Shown here: positions 36,301 to 39,764 of the stretch, piece after piece
Layout: every line of letters begins with the position of its first letter
How positions within the stretch are numbered: the stretch's first letter is position 1
NCBI RefSeq assembly: GCF_000003605.2
Contig: NW_003151257.1
Span: 253,967 to 293,730, forward strand
DNA: 39,764 bases
Direction: 5' to 3'
Source of the DNA: Saccoglossus kowalevskii
Lineage: Eukaryota > Hemichordata > Enteropneusta > Harrimaniidae
The notes under the pieces: model-generated
Seen by the model: only the letters and a program-made list of their open reading frames with translations
The model's database searches: none
Told to the model about the DNA's origin: nothing
Translations under genes and position numbers: made by a program

Positions 36301-39300
36301 ATTGATATCAAAATTTCCAAAATATTGATCAACTGCATTAAGCTGATTACCTTTGCCTGTGGACTGAGTCCAATATCTGTGAATGTATACTGCCACTGTG
36401 GTAGACCTAGATGCATTAACATTAGTCTGAAATATTGGGTAAATGTGTCCGCCAGGTAATGCCATCGCAAGGAGCGATCTAAAAACCAAATCTCTGGATG
36501 CTGTGCTGGTGACCCTGTATGGTGAGCAAACAATACTGTAAGGGGCGACATCAAAAGATCGATGTCGGATAAAAAACTTATTTGCTTTAGTTTGGGGGTG
36601 GGGGGGTGGGAGGTGGTGCGTTTGACCTCAAAAAGTTTCTATCCTACAAAAACGATTTTATTTTTTAATGAAGTCAAAAAAATCTTGGAGTATTTGTAAT
36701 TCGTTTTTTTCTCTATCCAATCATGGACAAAAATAACAGAAAATGAAAAAAAAACATCCAAGATGAGAAAATGGTTTGGTCCGAGTGTAAAGCCTTTTTA
36801 CACCCACTCGACAACCAATTGCTACGCCATACTACTGTCGGATTATCAATTTGAATTTAATGGTGAATGTAGTCTGACGCCATGGTCAATATTTATCAAT
36901 TAAGTTTCAGTGGGGGGTAGCGGGGTTTGGGAAAAAACTAAGGGAATTAAGTTTTTTATCCTACATTGAACTTTTGACGTTGTCCCTGAGATTTTATAGG
37001 TTTTGTGAAGAGAATTCACACAAAATTTCACAGACCTTTCATAAGCACAATAAAAATATGCTGACATTTTTAGGCCCCTAAACTTGTCAACTTGTTTTCA
37101 AAATCGATGTGTACAAAGCTTTTAATTTTAATTTTTAAACTGCCATTAAAGTAGTTCTTTCATTTAGATTTTTCATGATAATGAAATTTTTGTTTATTTT
37201 TTTCTAAAATTCTGACTAAAAATTAGCAGTGATGTGCACAGTTGTCTGAGTCGTTGGCGAGGATGTTGAAAGAAGCTTGAATATATTATTATTAATATGT
37301 ATTTTGAATGAACAATAGACTTAGATGACATTGTTGAACCCAGCCACATGAGGGCAGTATACCTACACACTGGATGACTGACATGAACATATTTTAGTGC
37401 ATCAGCAGGCTATGTGTTAATGCATAGAGTTTGGTTTAAAAATATCCAAATAATGCTACCATGTGTTCAATCTGTTATTGTTCTAGGTGTTACTGATTAC
37501 CCAATCAGTCATGATAACCTTCATATCTCTACAAGTACACTATTTACTTTACCAGGAAATGGAGGAGCTGATTATTTTTATGCATGTTTTGTTACAACTG
37601 CTGAAATGCATATAAAATATTCATAAAACATTGCCATTTTATTCATTTAATGACTGTAGTAATATATAATCATGTTCTAAACTAGGAGATTGAGGTTGGT
37701 GAACTACCAACCAACTTTTTGTGTCATCTGCTTACTCTTTCACACATTGTTTAGCCAAAATAATACTCAATTATAGTGCTTTAGTATATACACATTGGGC
37801 CATCAAATAACTAGCATTTCAGCTTATGAAGACCATTAATACTGACAATGAAACCAACCAGTGTGCTCTCTAACATACTGTGGTTTGTGATTTTTGTGAA
37901 CAAAAAAGGATATTTGAATCAATTTCTACAATGCATAGCAGTATACTGGTAACACATTGCATAGCATCCTTTGACGTTTGATTTGTCAACCTGGGGTAAA
38001 AGTACTATCGTAGTTGGGTTTCATCGGTTAGTGATTTTTAATGAAATTTCATGCTTTATTTACACAATTCCAATATGTTTTGATGTTACTAAACTTTTAT
38101 TTTTAGAGTAAGTAAATTGTTTTCCTCTGAGAACTCCATTTTTTTATTTCATCAATGACAATTCAAAAATTACTATTTTTGGTTGCGTAATCTAAAGTCT
38201 ATATGCGTCAGTGACACACTAACACTAACACTAACACTAACTACTTTGAATCATAGATGTTGAATTGTCATGGACAACAAGTATTATACCTACCTGGTTT
38301 TGTATCTCGGTACACAAAGCACACTTTACCGTAACCTTCGCATGGGTCAAGTTCAAACACACGGCTACGAGTATCAAAATGTGGTGTGGGTGCAGTATTA
38401 TCTGAAATAATAGTAACTTCTATAAGTGAGTTCACAACAACCTATGATGATCTCCACAATAAAGCTTGAGAAAACACAACTACATGTAGTATAAACGAAC
38501 AATATTTTAACAACATTTTTGAGCTACATTTTCCCAATTTTTCTGCAATCTTTGATCAAACGGACACAATTTCTGAAAAAAGAAAAAACGATTTGGGCTG
38601 CATTTTGTGAAAGTTAACAAAATTTATCTTCAGCGCTTAAAAGTCTAAACTATTTGTAAATTTAATGGGTATACAGAGACTAGATTGCATAAAAGTCATA
38701 GCTACTTTAAATTAATAATGGCAGTTACGATACACATTTTATAAGCATGTGCAGTGACCTAGGTAGTTTCTCTCTGATTGATTTGCAAGCACCAAAATGG
38801 TGCCTCCAATTGTCTTGTTTTGAATTTGAATGAGACTCATTTGAAAACATGAATAGAATTTATGAATATTTAAATGTATAAACATGGGTTTATACACCCC
38901 AGTGTATTTGGATTTGTTGATTTCAGTGTATTGGAATTATGTAGAGCAACTTGGATACTAAAATTTAAGAAATTTATTGAAGAAAAGAATAATATTCAAG
39001 ATGGCAACTCAGAATCATGTCATCTGAAACAGACTTCAATGATCAAATGGTATCTGATTGTCGAGCTGACTTACCAACAATACCATCGCTATCTTCGTCA
39101 TCTGTGTCGTAATCTATATCCACCAATGATGGAGTATTACTCGAGGAATTATTGCCCCCTAACTTGACGACATTTGACATAGCATTGATTTCCATTCGAC
39201 CTAACTGGCCCACATGTTCTATTGAGAAATCGTAAAATTTGTCACAACAGGTGGTTTCATACATAATGACCGACACATTGGTTTATAATTTCAAGTTTAG

Positions 39301-39508
39301 ATGTTTACATGTATAAATATTTTTATATTTTAATACATACCATCAAATTTGATATTCCATTGAAGTAACATTCCATCAGTAGTTAAATAGAATCGTTTCA
39401 AATCGTCAGGTAACATACATGAGTTTTTCTGTTCCCATGACACAACAATGTGTCTTTCAGCTGGCTTTCTGTCCAACAGACGAACATCACTAACACCAGG
39501 CCGTTTTT
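33384..39508 (-). CDS. TPGS2: TPGS2, tubulin polyglutamylase complex subunit 2, 5' end beyond window
   Basis: Non-catalytic subunit of the TTLL1 tubulin polyglutamylase complex that adds glutamate side chains to microtubules (family knowledge). Exons in transcript order: 39508-39341, 39218-39075, 38401-38294, 36514-36351, 35715-35552, 34118-34065, 33453-33384 with stop TAA at 33386-33384. Each junction keeps the frame. Diagnostic stretches are AERHIVVSWEQKNSC, LPDDLKRFYLTTDG, PHFDTRSRVFELDPC, EIWFLDRSLRWHYLADTF, LGLPQWQYTFTDIGLSPQAK and QWFNMY, followed by a Lys/Ser/Pro-rich tail as in vertebrate TPGS2. The WEQK...LPxDLxxFYxxxDG pattern resembles the Smi1/Knr4 (SUKH) fold. The acceptor of the first visible exon (AG at 39510-39509) is the least certain boundary, lying after a T-rich, A-interrupted tract. 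The initiator exon is not in the window. Codon 1 of the visible part carries an incoming phase of one base. Confidence 0.93.
33454..36350. other. TPGS2 introns between the last four exons
   Basis: Between exons (33454-34064, 34119-35551, 35716-36350) I see no repeat with clear ends and no further exon. Confidence 0.5.
36541..36987. mobile_element. 447-bp foldback MITE in a TPGS2 intron, abutting a splice acceptor
   Basis: The left terminus AGGGGCGACATCAAAAGATC and the inverse of the right terminus AGGGACAACGTCAAAAGTTC pair for about 43 bp, continuing through ATGTNGGATAAAAAACTTA. The interior holds a G-rich run (36594-36613) able to form a G-quadruplex and a second G-rich stretch near 36912. 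No coding capacity. The left terminus is 26 bases from the first base of the TPGS2 exon at 36514. Confidence 0.8.
36988..39074. other. TPGS2 intron sequence, mostly featureless
   Basis: Apart from the exon at 38401-38294 and about four copies of CACTAA near 38216-38240, nothing is recognised. Confidence 0.5.
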
Positions 39509-39764
39509 CTTTTTTGAAAAAAAAAATGAAAAAAATTTCAACATACATATACTGGTGTGACATGGTGTTGAGGTTGAAGCCTATTTTGTTTCTTACTCTA
39601 ATGTGTGACAGCAAAATAAAAAAAATCAAAGTACTGAACCACCATTTATTTTTAAATTGACAATGGTAGGACATGGTTACTAACTCCTTTAGTAACTGAA
39701 CAGGTTGATTATCCTACATTCCACAAATAGTGATAACCATGGTACATGTATGTATGAACTTTTT

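Noticed and set aside
38216-38240. Telomere-like (CACTAA)n run
   Set aside because: Only about four hexamers, not the animal TTAGGG repeat; a short simple repeat.
1-39764. CRISPR arrays, operons or bacterial-type systems
   Set aside because: The window is eukaryotic with spliced genes; the regular repeats are a minisatellite with no unique spacers.

Overview
The window looks like an invertebrate animal genome. It is AT-rich, genes are split into many short exons with GT-AG introns of about 0.2 to 3.4 kb, and it is full of small foldback transposons, a Penelope-like element, a tRNA-derived SINE and tandem repeats. Two assembly gaps (runs of N) fall in introns. The mix of repeats and the high similarity of the proteins to vertebrate orthologs suggest an invertebrate deuterostome such as a hemichordate or cephalochordate, but this is a guess and the species cannot be fixed from the sequence alone.

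Two genes are secure. A complete 20-exon PIK3C3 (class III phosphatidylinositol 3-kinase, VPS34) lies on the + strand from 14927 to 32257; all 20 exons join in frame to give 898 residues. A nearly complete TPGS2 (tubulin polyglutamylase complex subunit 2) lies on the - strand, with seven exons between 39508 and 33384; its first exon or exons lie past the right edge. The two genes converge tail to tail with about 1.1 kb between stop codons, and their poly(A) signals may interleave.

The left third (1-14900) has no recognised gene. It does hold three in-phase open exons on the - strand (12866-12711, 5707-5387, 3925-3728) that together predict a roughly 224-residue single-pass membrane protein of unknown family, divergent from PIK3C3. 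The rest is intron or intergenic DNA with TTAA-flanked MITEs of three sizes (308, about 168 and 118 bp) that share a terminal motif, a pentanucleotide microsatellite, two strong palindromes, and a retrotransposon 3' end at the left edge.

The introns of PIK3C3 and TPGS2 have collected repeats. Intron 8 of PIK3C3 carries about 1.9 kb of 29-30 bp minisatellite with a 795-bp higher-order period, followed by a 1.2-kb Penelope-like element with inverted arms and a 13-bp target duplication. Intron 10 ends in a reverse-transcriptase fragment almost touching exon 11, intron 18 has a tRNA-derived SINE, and several introns hold foldback elements. No new multi-gene system was found. The most interesting points are the unrecognised membrane-protein gene, the related TTAA MITEs, and transposons sitting directly against splice acceptors.
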